From NCBI RefSeq assembly GCF_004346685.1, contig NZ_SMCO01000015.1, positions 1 to 64,000 on the forward strand: 64,000 nt of DNA, in the 5' to 3' direction. Each line of letters begins with the position of its first letter. Position 1 is the stretch's first letter. Under the pieces are notes generated by a model that saw nothing but the letters and a program-made list of their open reading frames with translations, made no database searches and was not told the DNA's origin. This DNA comes from Sulfurirhabdus autotrophica (GTDB taxonomy: Bacteria; Pseudomonadota; Gammaproteobacteria; Burkholderiales; SMCO01). Made by a program: the position numbers and the translations under genes. Below are positions 51,258-60,187 of the stretch, piece by piece.

Positions 51258-52574
51258 ATGGGGCAACATTTGTCACTTTTACAGATATATATACCAGAGC
51301 ATTTTGCGGAAAATACTGTCGCCACCATTGTTCAGTCTACTGGTGGGTCAGAATCTGAAGTTGGTGTTGAAAGTAGCGATAAATCACTGTGTCAATGGGT
51401 TCTGCGAGATACACAGGGCAGAATCGTTCATCGAGGAGATAGTCCCCTTTCGGCCATACCAAAAGCCGATAATGTTCAGGTGGTTGTACCTGCAAGTATG
51501 GTGTTATTAGCGCAAGTGCGTGTGCCAACGCGAAATCGACGGAAAATGCTGCAATTGCTCCCTTATGCAGTTGAAGAAAAACTGATGTACGATCCTGACG
51601 CCATTCATGTTGCAGCGGGCCCCCAATTGCTTAATGGCGAAACGGTTGTGGCATTGATTGATAAAGGCTGGATGAAGCGAGTATTGAGTGAGTTACAGAG
51701 CAATGGACTGTTACCTCGCCAAATGTTGCCTGAAACGCTTCTCCCCTGTGTGAGCCCTGGTAAATGGACAATGGTGTGGAATGGTCGTGAAGGGTTTGTA
51801 CGTAAAGATAGCGTCTCTGGCTCATCTATAGATGGTGGCAATCTGGAAACTCCCCCACTTGGTTTAATGCTTGCGGTTAAAGAAGCTGCAGCCAAAGGAA
51901 ACGCCCCGCAGAAAATCAGGTTGCAGCTTACAAAGGGAGCTGAAATGCCCAGCTTGGAAAGTTGGGCGACTAAACTTGATGTGGCAGTTTCTTTGGAGCC
52001 AATTTGGGAATGGTATTCAGCTACAGATAAGCTGGACAAAGGGATCAATCTGCTGCAAGGAGAATTTGCTCCGGCAGGCTTCAATTCTGATTGGCTGACT
52101 AAATATAAACTGCCTTTAATTCTTGCAGGTCTTATCTTGTTATTGCAGTTTGGCGGTGGGATAACTGAGTGGTCTATTCTTACCTATCAAAAGCATCAAT
52201 TGGAAAATCAGATCCAACAATTTTTTCATCAAGCGTTCCCTGAAGCTAAGGTTATTGTGGATGCGCCATTACAAATGCAACGAAATCTTGCACAGTTAAG
52301 GCATGCCAAAGGGTTGTCTGACCCGACAGACTTTTTGCCAATGCTGGCGAAAGTGGTGCCATTGCTTTCGCAGTCAGGTATGGTGATAGCTCAGGATTTG
52401 CAGTATGATAACGGCATCCTAAAAATAAGCTTGCAGTTAAAAGCCTCACAAACCGCCGAACAAATACGTAGCAGGTTTCAAAATGCGGGTGTGAAAATGG
52501 AGGTAGAAAAGATTGAAGTCCTCAAATCAGGTGGAATAATTGCGCATCTGATTGTTAAAGGGGGCGTTTCATGA
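51258..52574 (+). CDS. gspL: Type II secretion inner-membrane protein GspL
   Basis: GspL links the ATPase GspE to the membrane platform. The 438-residue protein has an actin-like cytoplasmic domain (VQVVVPASMVLLAQVRVPTR; LLPYAVEEKLMYDPDAIHVA), one membrane helix near residue 290 (LPLILAGLILLLQFGGGI) and a periplasmic ferredoxin-like domain. gspM overlaps its end by four bases. Confidence 0.94.
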   Translation: MGQHLSLLQIYIPEHFAENTVATIVQSTGGSESEVGVESSDKSLCQWVLRDTQGRIVHRGDSPLSAIPKADNVQVVVPASMVLLAQVRVPTRNRRKMLQLLPYAVEEKLMYDPDAIHVAAGPQLLNGETVVALIDKGWMKRVLSELQSNGLLPRQMLPETLLPCVSPGKWTMVWNGREGFVRKDSVSGSSIDGGNLETPPLGLMLAVKEAAAKGNAPQKIRLQLTKGAEMPSLESWATKLDVAVSLEPIWEWYSATDKLDKGINLLQGEFAPAGFNSDWLTKYKLPLILAGLILLLQFGGGITEWSILTYQKHQLENQIQQFFHQAFPEAKVIVDAPLQMQRNLAQLRHAKGLSDPTDFLPMLAKVVPLLSQSGMVIAQDLQYDNGILKISLQLKASQTAEQIRSRFQNAGVKMEVEKIEVLKSGGIIAHLIVKGGVS

Positions 52575-53071
52575 GCGACAAAATACAGATGTACTGGAAA
52601 TCACTGCCTTTGCGTGAGCGCTGGCTGCTTGGTGTTGGATTTTTCGCGCTATTTACTGTCATTTTAGTGTTTTACATTTGGCAACCGATGAATCAGGCGC
52701 GTTATAAGTTACGAGCAAATTTGCCACAACTCAAAGCAAATGCGCAGCAGATGCAATTAAATGCCTTAGAGGTCGCCAGGATAAAATCACTTCCGGTTGT
52801 AGCACCATTGCCTATTGGCAATGTTAAGGAAGTGTTAGAACATTCAGCGGAGAAGTTTAATTTAATGAACGAACGCACGTTCATCAATGTTGATAGCGCT
52901 GGACGCATTAGCATTGAGATGGAGAATGTTTCTTTTGATGGATGGATAAAGTGGTTGGGTAATTTGCAGGAACAAAACCGAATTCTGGTTGAAAGTTGCC
53001 TTATTGAAGGGGTAGCTCAGCCAGGCTTGGTGAAGGTGAAAGCCAAATTGCTGGTGAAGGTTGCCGGATGA
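52571..53071 (+). CDS. gspM: Type II secretion protein GspM
   Basis: GspM is the small partner of GspL. The 166-residue protein has an N-terminal LRERWLLGVGFFALFTVILV helix near residues 14-36 and a periplasmic ferredoxin-like domain. It overlaps gspL and gspN by four bases each. Confidence 0.92.
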   Translation: MSDKIQMYWKSLPLRERWLLGVGFFALFTVILVFYIWQPMNQARYKLRANLPQLKANAQQMQLNALEVARIKSLPVVAPLPIGNVKEVLEHSAEKFNLMNERTFINVDSAGRISIEMENVSFDGWIKWLGNLQEQNRILVESCLIEGVAQPGLVKVKAKLLVKVAG

Positions 53072-53862
53072 CTTTTGGTAAAACGGTTGAACGCAGTAAG
53101 CACCTAAAATATTTATTTGCAGGCTTAGTCTTGTATGTTTTCTTTTTAATTGTAACTGCGCCAGCCAGTCTGATGGAATGGTTGTTACCAAGACTGTCAA
53201 ACGGTAGGTTAGAAATCACACAGTCTGAAGGCGGCTTTTGGCATGGCAAAGCACAGCAGGTTGTGCTCAAAAAAAATGATAGTAGCCAGAGGCAGCTTGG
53301 TAGTTTGGAATGGGAAATACTTTTGTTGCCAATGTTTAAAATGGAATTGGCAACAAAAATAGCACTTGAAAATGGCCAAAATAAATCGCAGGGTGTTGTT
53401 GCAAAAAGCTTTGGAACGTTCCATATTAGTAATATGAATAGCATTTTACCTATTGAAGTACTGGCAGATTTTATGCCGGCTTGGCAAATGTGGAAACCTG
53501 AAGGTGAACTGATATTTAAAGCAAAAGACTTTTCTATTGGAAAAAAATTGGCGGGTGAAGCAATGGTTGAGTGGAGAAATGCTTCTGTAAGCTTGAGTCG
53601 TATAAACCCTTTAGGTAGTTATCATATGGATCTTCAGGGAGATAATAGTGTTTCCAAGATTCGATTATCTACCCTGTCCGGCTTGCTGCGTATAGCGGGA
53701 GAAGGTGAATGGTCAAGTGATAGGGGTATTGAGTTTCGAGGAACAGCACAGGCAGAACCAGCAAGAAAAGCAGAATTAGAGGATTTGCTAAAATTAATGG
53801 GTAAGGAGCAGAGGAATGGTGCTTACCAGATTGAAATCTCACAAATGCAAAAACCAAAATAG
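53068..53862 (+). CDS. gspN: Type II secretion protein GspN
   Basis: The last gene of the secretion operon. The 264-residue product has an N-terminal membrane helix (YLFAGLVLYVFFLIVTAPAS) and the GspN pattern RLEITQSEGGFWHGKAQQVV with a long beta-rich periplasmic part. GspN is found only in some type II systems, and its role is not fixed. It overlaps gspM by four bases. A 136-base AT-rich spacer separates it from the polysaccharide export gene. Confidence 0.9.
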   Translation: MTFGKTVERSKHLKYLFAGLVLYVFFLIVTAPASLMEWLLPRLSNGRLEITQSEGGFWHGKAQQVVLKKNDSSQRQLGSLEWEILLLPMFKMELATKIALENGQNKSQGVVAKSFGTFHISNMNSILPIEVLADFMPAWQMWKPEGELIFKAKDFSIGKKLAGEAMVEWRNASVSLSRINPLGSYHMDLQGDNSVSKIRLSTLSGLLRIAGEGEWSSDRGIEFRGTAQAEPARKAELEDLLKLMGKEQRNGAYQIEISQMQKPK

Positions 53863-53998
53863 TGCATTCAGTTTCAAGTGTTTTGAACAGATATTATTTT
53901 ATTGATTTGAAAAGCAAGAGAAAAATAGTATATTTGTACCAACTGTAAGGCATTTTTGTCATAATTTAACAATAAATTTGTTTTAAAATAAGGTCCTA

Positions 53999-54616
53999 AT
54001 GATGAAATTTAATAATATTTTGACTATTCCAGTTTTTATTTTAGGCTTGCTGATAAGCAGTGTTTCTCAGGCAGAAAAAGTTATTGAGCAGGTGCCATCT
54101 GATACGCCAAAAGCTGAAGCAGGGATTGTCGATCAGGGATACCAGATTGGGCCTGAAGATGTGCTATCGATTTCTGTCTGGAAAGAAGAAGGTCTTAAAG
54201 CTGAAGTATTAGTTAGGCCAGACGGGGGGTTGTCTTTTCCTCTGGTAGGAGAAGTTCAAGCGCAAGGGAAGACCACAGAACAAATTCAGAAAGAAATTAC
54301 TGCGCGGCTTGAAAAATTCATTCCTGACCCTGTAGTATCGGTTTCGGTACTGAAAGTGGTTGGTAACAAAATTTATGTAATTGGAAAAGTAAATAAGCCG
54401 GGTGAGTATCCGGCTGGTCGCTATGTTGATGTTTTACAAGCGCTAAGTATGGCGGGAGGGTTAACGCCATTTGCTGCAGAGAACGATATAAAGGTGTTAC
54501 GTAAAGAAAACGGTAAGGATTTGGTTTTACCCTTTCGATATTCACAAGTCCAAAAAGGACAAGAACTAGATCAGAATATTATGCTTCAAAGTGGGGATGT
54601 GGTTGTGGTTCCATGA
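53999..54616 (+). CDS. Polysaccharide export protein of the exosortase-associated type
   Basis: A 205-residue periplasmic/outer-membrane export protein (Poly_export plus SLBB domains). The signal peptide is cut after SQA. The export domain includes GYQIGPEDVLSISVWKEEGL and RPDGGLSFPLVGEVQAQGKT. The SLBB part is KIYVIGKVNKPGEYPAGRYV, then VLQALSMAGGLTPFA. No lipobox is seen, unlike Wza. It is the short form found in EpsE-like and XrtA-linked exopolysaccharide loci. ATG at 54002 is an equally likely start. Confidence 0.9.
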   Translation: MMKFNNILTIPVFILGLLISSVSQAEKVIEQVPSDTPKAEAGIVDQGYQIGPEDVLSISVWKEEGLKAEVLVRPDGGLSFPLVGEVQAQGKTTEQIQKEITARLEKFIPDPVVSVSVLKVVGNKIYVIGKVNKPGEYPAGRYVDVLQALSMAGGLTPFAAENDIKVLRKENGKDLVLPFRYSQVQKGQELDQNIMLQSGDVVVVP

Positions 54617-54666
54617 AATTTCAAGTGTTGCTTACATCTAGAAAAGAATAATTAGAGGATCTTATT

Positions 54667-55905
54667 TTGAATCTTTTTTTTGTTACAAAAAAGAGTTTTG
54701 TGTCGTGTAGCACTTCATTGTTGATGCTGCTTCCTTTGGTTTCGTTGGCAGCAGAATGGTCGGCAGAGCCTTCTGTAAGCCTAAAGGAAGAGTATAACGA
54801 TAATATTCACCTTACAATGGTAAAGCACCCTTCAGTTACTGCTACTACACTTTCGCCATCTGTTAAATTTAATTATGCTACTGAGATTTCTAATGTCAGT
54901 GGAGGCGCGACATTAAGTGCCAATAAATACTCAGGCGAGCAGGGATTGGACAGGGTTGATCAATTTTATACCTTGTCTTCAAACTATAAAACTGAGCGGA
55001 GTATTTTTGGTTTGAATGCTAACTACACGAAAAGCTTCGCTTCTCAATATGACAACATCGCAACTGGCTCACTTATTCGGCGTACCGATTCAAATATTGC
55101 GCCTTCATGGATTTGGTCGTTATCTGAAAAAAATGCTTTACGCCTTGATTATCAATTATCGCAAGTTAAGTATGATAGTGGCACGGATTATAAGGTAAAT
55201 ACAGCAACATTCAGCCTGATACAACAATATACTGAAAGAGATAAACTTATATTTCAAACTTATAATCAGAAGACTGACATAAATAGTGGCGTGGTGAAAT
55301 CGGATTCTTATGGATTGAGTGGTGGTGTTACACACGACTTTTCAGAAACTTTAAGCGGTTCATTAACTATTGGTGGGTACACAGTAAAAACAACGACAAT
55401 CACCGGAACTCAATTATGTCCTTCATATAGTTTGGGATTTAATGGTAGCGGATTCTTTATTTATTGTGGTCAACCGTTAGTCACTGTTTTTTCAACATCT
55501 GAATCAAGAAATCGTGGTATGTCTTTTGATATGTCACTGAACAAACAATTTGAAACTGCAAATTTAACAGCGCAATACAGCAGAAAATTACAACCTGGTG
55601 ATAATACCTTGGTAGAGACTGATCAGGCGACTTTGATTTTGACCGATAAATGGTCACCTTTGGTATCAGGATCAATTAGCTCTTTCATTTTGCGTAGTAG
55701 AAATAAAGGCGGTGTTCTAGCAAATAATAGGAGATATTATACAGTATCTCCTAGCCTGAGTTGGCGTTTGTCAGAATCGTGGGTTTTAGACACAGGGTAC
55801 CGATATGAAAGAAATGAATATGAACAAACAAATTTTAGCGCTTCAGCAAATTCGGTATTTGCGCAAATAAAGTATGATTGGCCAAAATTTGCTATATCCC
55901 GTTAA
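54667..55905 (+). CDS. Outer-membrane beta-barrel protein of the exopolysaccharide locus
   Basis: A 412-residue protein with a signal peptide cut near SLA and a mature part with many alternating strands (WSAEPSVSLKEEYNDNIHLT; SWRLSESWVLDTGYRYERNE), resembling the TIGR03016-type outer-membrane proteins of PEP-CTERM exopolysaccharide loci. The start is TTG at 54667, with GAGGA seven bases upstream; no ATG fits the signal peptide. It probably forms the outer-membrane part of the export path together with the export protein just upstream. Confidence 0.82.
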   Translation: MNLFFVTKKSFVSCSTSLLMLLPLVSLAAEWSAEPSVSLKEEYNDNIHLTMVKHPSVTATTLSPSVKFNYATEISNVSGGATLSANKYSGEQGLDRVDQFYTLSSNYKTERSIFGLNANYTKSFASQYDNIATGSLIRRTDSNIAPSWIWSLSEKNALRLDYQLSQVKYDSGTDYKVNTATFSLIQQYTERDKLIFQTYNQKTDINSGVVKSDSYGLSGGVTHDFSETLSGSLTIGGYTVKTTTITGTQLCPSYSLGFNGSGFFIYCGQPLVTVFSTSESRNRGMSFDMSLNKQFETANLTAQYSRKLQPGDNTLVETDQATLILTDKWSPLVSGSISSFILRSRNKGGVLANNRRYYTVSPSLSWRLSESWVLDTGYRYERNEYEQTNFSASANSVFAQIKYDWPKFAISR

Positions 55906-56043
55906 TTGAAATAAGCCATTCCATTTTCAGTATATAAATTTTTTTGGTTGTGGATAGCGAGCATGAAATTGTAGTAAATGAATTTTGGTGAACCATGAAG
56001 TAGATAATTTTAGTTTAATTATGCTAGTAGGAATGAACTAAAA

Positions 56044-56061
56044 TTTGACATATATGTCAAA
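56044..56061. promoter_or_regulatory. Perfect 18-bp palindrome TTTGACATATATGTCAAA
   Basis: This exact inverted repeat, followed shortly by another TGACA half site (CTGACAGA), lies 75 bases upstream of the -24 box at 56136. It is probably a dimeric activator or repressor site for the exopolysaccharide operon and is unrelated in sequence to the TGTCG-N6-TTTACA sites. Confidence 0.65.
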
Positions 56062-56135
56062 AAACTGACAGAAATAGCCATAAAAAAATATTAAAATTTG
56101 TATTTATTTGAAGCTTTTTGGAGTTACTAAGGGCA

Positions 56136-56152
56136 TGGTCTGATTTTTGCTT
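56136..56152 (+). promoter_or_regulatory. Sigma-54-like promoter of the chain-length/kinase operon
   Basis: TGGTCT-GATTT-TTGCTT keeps the GG and GC doublets 12 bases apart, with a weaker -24 half than the other three. It lies 94 bases before the ATG at 56246. Confidence 0.65.
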
Positions 56153-56245
56153 TATTTAGAGTTCAAGCTTTAATAGCGATTTGATTAATACTTTATTTTG
56201 TAAGCTTCAGATGAATTAAATGATGAGAAATAATAAAGAGGAAAC

Positions 56246-57988
56246 ATGGAAGAGCAAACAAAAGATCTGAAGGATTACCTGGTAGCATTGCGTCGTCGAA
56301 AAAAACAAATTTTTATTGTGGTGGGTGTACTAATGCTAGCCAGCGTTTTACTGGCATTTTTACTTCCACCAGTTTACCGGTCAACCGCTACTATTCTAAT
56401 TGAAGAACAGGAAATCCCACCAGAACTTGTGCGGTCAACTATTACTAGTTTTGCTGATCAGCGAATTCAGGTTATCAGTCAAACTGTGATGACACGTGCT
56501 AATTTGATGGGAATTGTAGATAAGTACAAATTATATGCCTCAAAGCGTGAACACGATACGACAGAAGAAATTCTTGAACGTATGCGCAAAGACATAAAAA
56601 TGAATATTGTTAGTGCTGATGTAATTGATCGGCGCAGTGGTATGAAGACAACAGCCACAATCGCATTTACTCTGGCATTTGATGGAGAAACAGCTGAGGG
56701 GGCCCAGAAAGTAGCAAGTGAATTAACTTCATTATACCTTAGTGAAAATTTAAAAACTCGAAAAGAAAAATCAGCAGAAACCTCTACATTTCTATCGGAA
56801 GAAGTTACCAAGTTAAGTCGTCATATATCTGAAACAGAAGCTAAGTTAGCAGATTTCAAGTCGAAGAATGTGGGGCGATTGCCGGAATTAGTGACATTAA
56901 ACATGCAACTACGTGACCGTACCGATTCAGAAATTATGGATGTTGGACGGCAAATTAGTGCCGGGGAAGAAAGGAAGTTTTATTTAGAAGGTCAGTTAGC
57001 GCAAATAAAGCCCAATACTCCAATGATGTCAACTTCAGGTGATCGAATTTTAGATCAAGATGAACGTCTAAAGTCATTGCAATCACAATATGACAGTCTT
57101 TCTGGTGTGTATTCAGCGAAGCATCCTGACGTGGTTAAAATGCGCCGCGAGATTGAATCTCTTAAAAAAGCAACTGGTGGGGGTGTTGATACTCAAGAGC
57201 AGGCTAAGCAATTGACACGTCTTCGCGCTGATTTGGCGATGATGAATGAAAAATACTCAGAAGATCATCCTGATGTTATTAAGTTAAAAAAATCTATCGC
57301 CTCTTTAGAAGAGTCTTATAAAAAAGCGATGGCTGCTGGAGAAACGCCTAAATTTAAGAAACCAGAAAACCCAGCATATATATCTTTGCAATCACAACTT
57401 GAATCTGTAAACAGCGATTTAAATTCGTTAAAAAGAAAATTGGCTGATTTGAAAGCAAAAATGAATTCATATGAAACACTTTTGCAGCAAACGCCGCAGG
57501 TTGAACAAGAATATTTATTATTAAGTCGTGACCATGAAAATTCTGTGCATCGTTATCAAGAGTTAAAAGCCAAACAGATGGAAGCTCAAGTGGCGCAAGA
57601 ATTAGAAAAAGATAGCAAAGGTGAGCGTTTTTCATTAATTGATCCCGCACAGCTTCCTGAAAAACCTCATAGTCCGAATCGCCCTGCTATTTTTCTTTTG
57701 GGATTTATTTTATCACTGGGAGGGGGGGTGGCATATGCGGGTGTGCTTGAAAGCATGGATAGTTCAGTTAAGGGGTCTAAATCCTTAACTGGGCTGTTGA
57801 ATGCCCCATTACTTTCGGTAATACCTTATATTGAAAATTCGGAAGATAGGCGTAAAAAAACAAAAGTCAATTCACTGGTCATTTTGGGTGTGATATCGAG
57901 TATTGCTGTCATTTTACTTTTGGTACATTTTTTATGGGTACCGCTAGATGTTTTGTGGTACCGAATTCTCAGAAAAATGGATATTTGA
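56246..57988 (+). CDS. Exopolysaccharide chain-length determinant (Wzz/GNVR family)
   Basis: An inner-membrane co-polymerase that sets polysaccharide chain length. The 580-residue protein has a first helix at about 18-40 (IFIVVGVLMLASVLLAFLLP), the Wzz domain, a long periplasmic coiled coil (about 170-440), the conserved end EQEYLLLSRDHENSVHRYQE and a second membrane region near 480-575. It is longer than usual. The extra length contains a tandem duplication, YSAKHPDVVKMRREIESLKK and YSEDHPDVIKLKKSIASLEE, about 40 residues apart. It is first after the sigma-54-like promoter. Confidence 0.9.
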   Translation: MEEQTKDLKDYLVALRRRKKQIFIVVGVLMLASVLLAFLLPPVYRSTATILIEEQEIPPELVRSTITSFADQRIQVISQTVMTRANLMGIVDKYKLYASKREHDTTEEILERMRKDIKMNIVSADVIDRRSGMKTTATIAFTLAFDGETAEGAQKVASELTSLYLSENLKTRKEKSAETSTFLSEEVTKLSRHISETEAKLADFKSKNVGRLPELVTLNMQLRDRTDSEIMDVGRQISAGEERKFYLEGQLAQIKPNTPMMSTSGDRILDQDERLKSLQSQYDSLSGVYSAKHPDVVKMRREIESLKKATGGGVDTQEQAKQLTRLRADLAMMNEKYSEDHPDVIKLKKSIASLEESYKKAMAAGETPKFKKPENPAYISLQSQLESVNSDLNSLKRKLADLKAKMNSYETLLQQTPQVEQEYLLLSRDHENSVHRYQELKAKQMEAQVAQELEKDSKGERFSLIDPAQLPEKPHSPNRPAIFLLGFILSLGGGVAYAGVLESMDSSVKGSKSLTGLLNAPLLSVIPYIENSEDRRKKTKVNSLVILGVISSIAVILLLVHFLWVPLDVLWYRILRKMDI

Positions 57989-58012
57989 CAGTAAATTTTA
58001 GTTGAGGGTGAT

Positions 58013-58876
58013 ATGGAACGAATTAGAGAAGCATTAGAAAGAGCACGTGGTGAGCGGGCAAAAACCGGATTAGGGTTTGGAGGCTCTAAAGGCAATGTTC
58101 ATTCAATAATGAAAGTTCCTGAAGTTATTGAACGTATTCAATATACCCAGACTAAATCCATTGATGTGCCAAAAAAACTTTTGCGTGAGAATCGTATTGT
58201 CAGTGGCTTTGACCAAGGTAGCTATACAGATGCGTTCAAGTTATTAAGTACTCAAGTTTTACAGAAAATGAGGACTAATAACTGGAATGTATTAGCCGTG
58301 ACAAGTCCGGGTGAAAATGAAGGTAAAAGTCTTACAGCTATTAACTTGGCAATCAGCATTGCTCAGGAAGTGGATCAGACGGTTTTATTGGTAGATGCGG
58401 ATTTGCGTCATCCTAGTGTAGATAAAATGTTTGGCCTTAAACCTAAAGTGGGGCTGAGTGATTATCTAATGTCAGACACACCATTGGAAGAAATGTTAAT
58501 TCATCCAGGTATTGGTGGTTTCGTAATACTACCAGGTGGTAAACCACTACAGAATTCATCTGAAATGTTACGCTCACCCAAAATGGTACGACTCGTAAAG
58601 GAATTAAAAAGCCGCTATCCATCACGTATTGTCATTTTTGATCTGCCCCCTCTTTTATCTGCGGCTGATGCTTTGGCCTTTGCACCGTTTGTTGATGCCG
58701 CTCTCTTGGTGGTTGAAGAAGCTAAATCCAAGACTGAAGATATCACTCGTGCTGCGAGCTTGTTGGGTTCAACTCACCTGATTGGCACCGTGCTAAACAA
58801 ATCTCTTGAGCCCGATACAATCATTGATAAGTCGGCTGGTATTCTTAAACAATTGTTTAAGAAAAAGGGACATTAA
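58013..58876 (+). CDS. CpsD/BY-kinase-family ATPase of the exopolysaccharide locus
   Basis: A 287-residue bacterial tyrosine-kinase-fold protein. Walker A is SPGENEGKSLTAINLA, Walker A' is VLLVDADLRHPSVDKMFGL and Walker B is IVIFDLPPLLSAADALA. It begins with the RIREALERAR helix that contacts the neighbouring subunit. It lacks the C-terminal tyrosine cluster normally autophosphorylated by these kinases, ending ILKQLFKKKGH. It probably works with the chain-length protein just upstream (24 bases), as in XrtA-linked loci. Confidence 0.9.
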   Translation: MERIREALERARGERAKTGLGFGGSKGNVHSIMKVPEVIERIQYTQTKSIDVPKKLLRENRIVSGFDQGSYTDAFKLLSTQVLQKMRTNNWNVLAVTSPGENEGKSLTAINLAISIAQEVDQTVLLVDADLRHPSVDKMFGLKPKVGLSDYLMSDTPLEEMLIHPGIGGFVILPGGKPLQNSSEMLRSPKMVRLVKELKSRYPSRIVIFDLPPLLSAADALAFAPFVDAALLVVEEAKSKTEDITRAASLLGSTHLIGTVLNKSLEPDTIIDKSAGILKQLFKKKGH

Positions 58877-58878
58877 TT

Positions 58879-59997
58879 ATGTATGAGGAGTTTTACGGAT
58901 TTCGGGAAAAGCCTTTCTCGATAATTCCGGACCCAAGTTTTCTGTACTTTAGCCCTAAACACCGCATGGCCTTCGATTTGCTGGAATATGGGTTGATGAA
59001 TCAGGCTGGTTTTAATGTAATCACAGGGGAAATCGGAACGGGTAAAACCACCTTGATCAGGCATTTGCTAAGCCAAATGGGATCGGATCTGAATGTTGGT
59101 TTGATTTCCAATACACACCGATCTTTTGGTGAACTGTTGCAATGGATATTGTTTGCATTCAATCTGGATTATAAAGGTAAAGAAAAGGTTGAAATGTTCC
59201 ATACATTTCTCGATTTTTTAGTGCTGCAATATAGTCAGAATAAACGCACAGTACTTATCGTTGATGAGGCACAAAATATGCCTGCTGAAACATTAGAAGA
59301 GTTGCGCATGTTATCCAACGTAAATGCGGATAAAGATCAAGTGCTTCAAGTTATTCTAGTCGGTCAGGCAGGTTTGCGTGATACGTTGCGTCGCCCTGAA
59401 CTTGAGCAGTTTGCTCAGCGAATTGCTGTTGACTATCATCTTGAGCCACTGGATGAGGAAGAAACTAAAACTTACATACATCACAGGATAAGTATTGCAG
59501 GTGGGGGTGATCCCGATGTATTTGATGATGCAGCCTGTGAAGCGGTATTTCAGCATAGCCATGGTGTGCCCCGATTAATCAATTTATTGTGCGATACTGC
59601 GCTGGTTTACGGATTTGCTGAACAGAAGAAACAAGTCGGTGCGCAAATGGTTCATGATGTGGCTGGAGATAAACTAAAAGGTGGGATATTTCCATCTCAG
59701 GAAAAAAAAAATTGCAGCTTTCTGTTAGCGAATTTGGATCAAGAAATTATTACTGCGCTTGAGGGGCGGTTAACTGCAGAGGATGCGGAAGATCATGTAA
59801 ATGGAAATGGGGCAAAACTCTCATCTGCAATTACATCTAGTGAAATTGAGTTGGCAAATTATTTGAAAAGTTCACATTTCAAAAAGGTAGATGTAGACGT
59901 TATAAAATATCTAAAAACTGTTCACAACGATCTGTATATAAGACTTAAATCCGCTGTACATTCGTGTAAAAAAAATAAAAATACAAACAATAACTAA
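58879..59997 (+). CDS. ExeA-like AAA ATPase of the exopolysaccharide/exosortase locus
   Basis: A 372-residue AAA ATPase like the one regularly found in XrtA/PEP-CTERM loci and related to ExeA. It starts MYEEFYGFREKPFSIIPDPS. Walker A is GEIGTGKTTLIRHLL, Walker B is TVLIVDEAQNMPAETLEELR and sensor-type segments are LVGQAGLRDTL and GVPRLINLLCDTALVYGFAE. A C-terminal extension of about 90 residues, rich in Asn and Lys, follows. It starts two bases after the previous stop. Confidence 0.9.
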   Translation: MYEEFYGFREKPFSIIPDPSFLYFSPKHRMAFDLLEYGLMNQAGFNVITGEIGTGKTTLIRHLLSQMGSDLNVGLISNTHRSFGELLQWILFAFNLDYKGKEKVEMFHTFLDFLVLQYSQNKRTVLIVDEAQNMPAETLEELRMLSNVNADKDQVLQVILVGQAGLRDTLRRPELEQFAQRIAVDYHLEPLDEEETKTYIHHRISIAGGGDPDVFDDAACEAVFQHSHGVPRLINLLCDTALVYGFAEQKKQVGAQMVHDVAGDKLKGGIFPSQEKKNCSFLLANLDQEIITALEGRLTAEDAEDHVNGNGAKLSSAITSSEIELANYLKSSHFKKVDVDVIKYLKTVHNDLYIRLKSAVHSCKKNKNTNNN

Positions 59998-60187
59998 TAA
60001 ATTGCGAAAAGGGAAGGAATGCTCATATTGTCACAGGGGCAGCAATATTTAATGACCCTTCGGTGCTCAAAATAGCTGTAAATTATCCTCCAATATATTG
60101 CAGTAGATAAGTACACTCTTAGATTGTACGATTAGAAATATGCATCTGCATAATTTGAGCATGTTAAATATGGTGGGACTTTAAAAT

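Larger units (their letters stand above)
55906..56245 (+). other. AT-rich spacer with exopolysaccharide operon control region
   Basis: 340 bases with no gene. The spacer holds the palindrome at 56044 and the sigma-54-like promoter at 56136, and is otherwise AT-rich. Confidence 0.6.
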
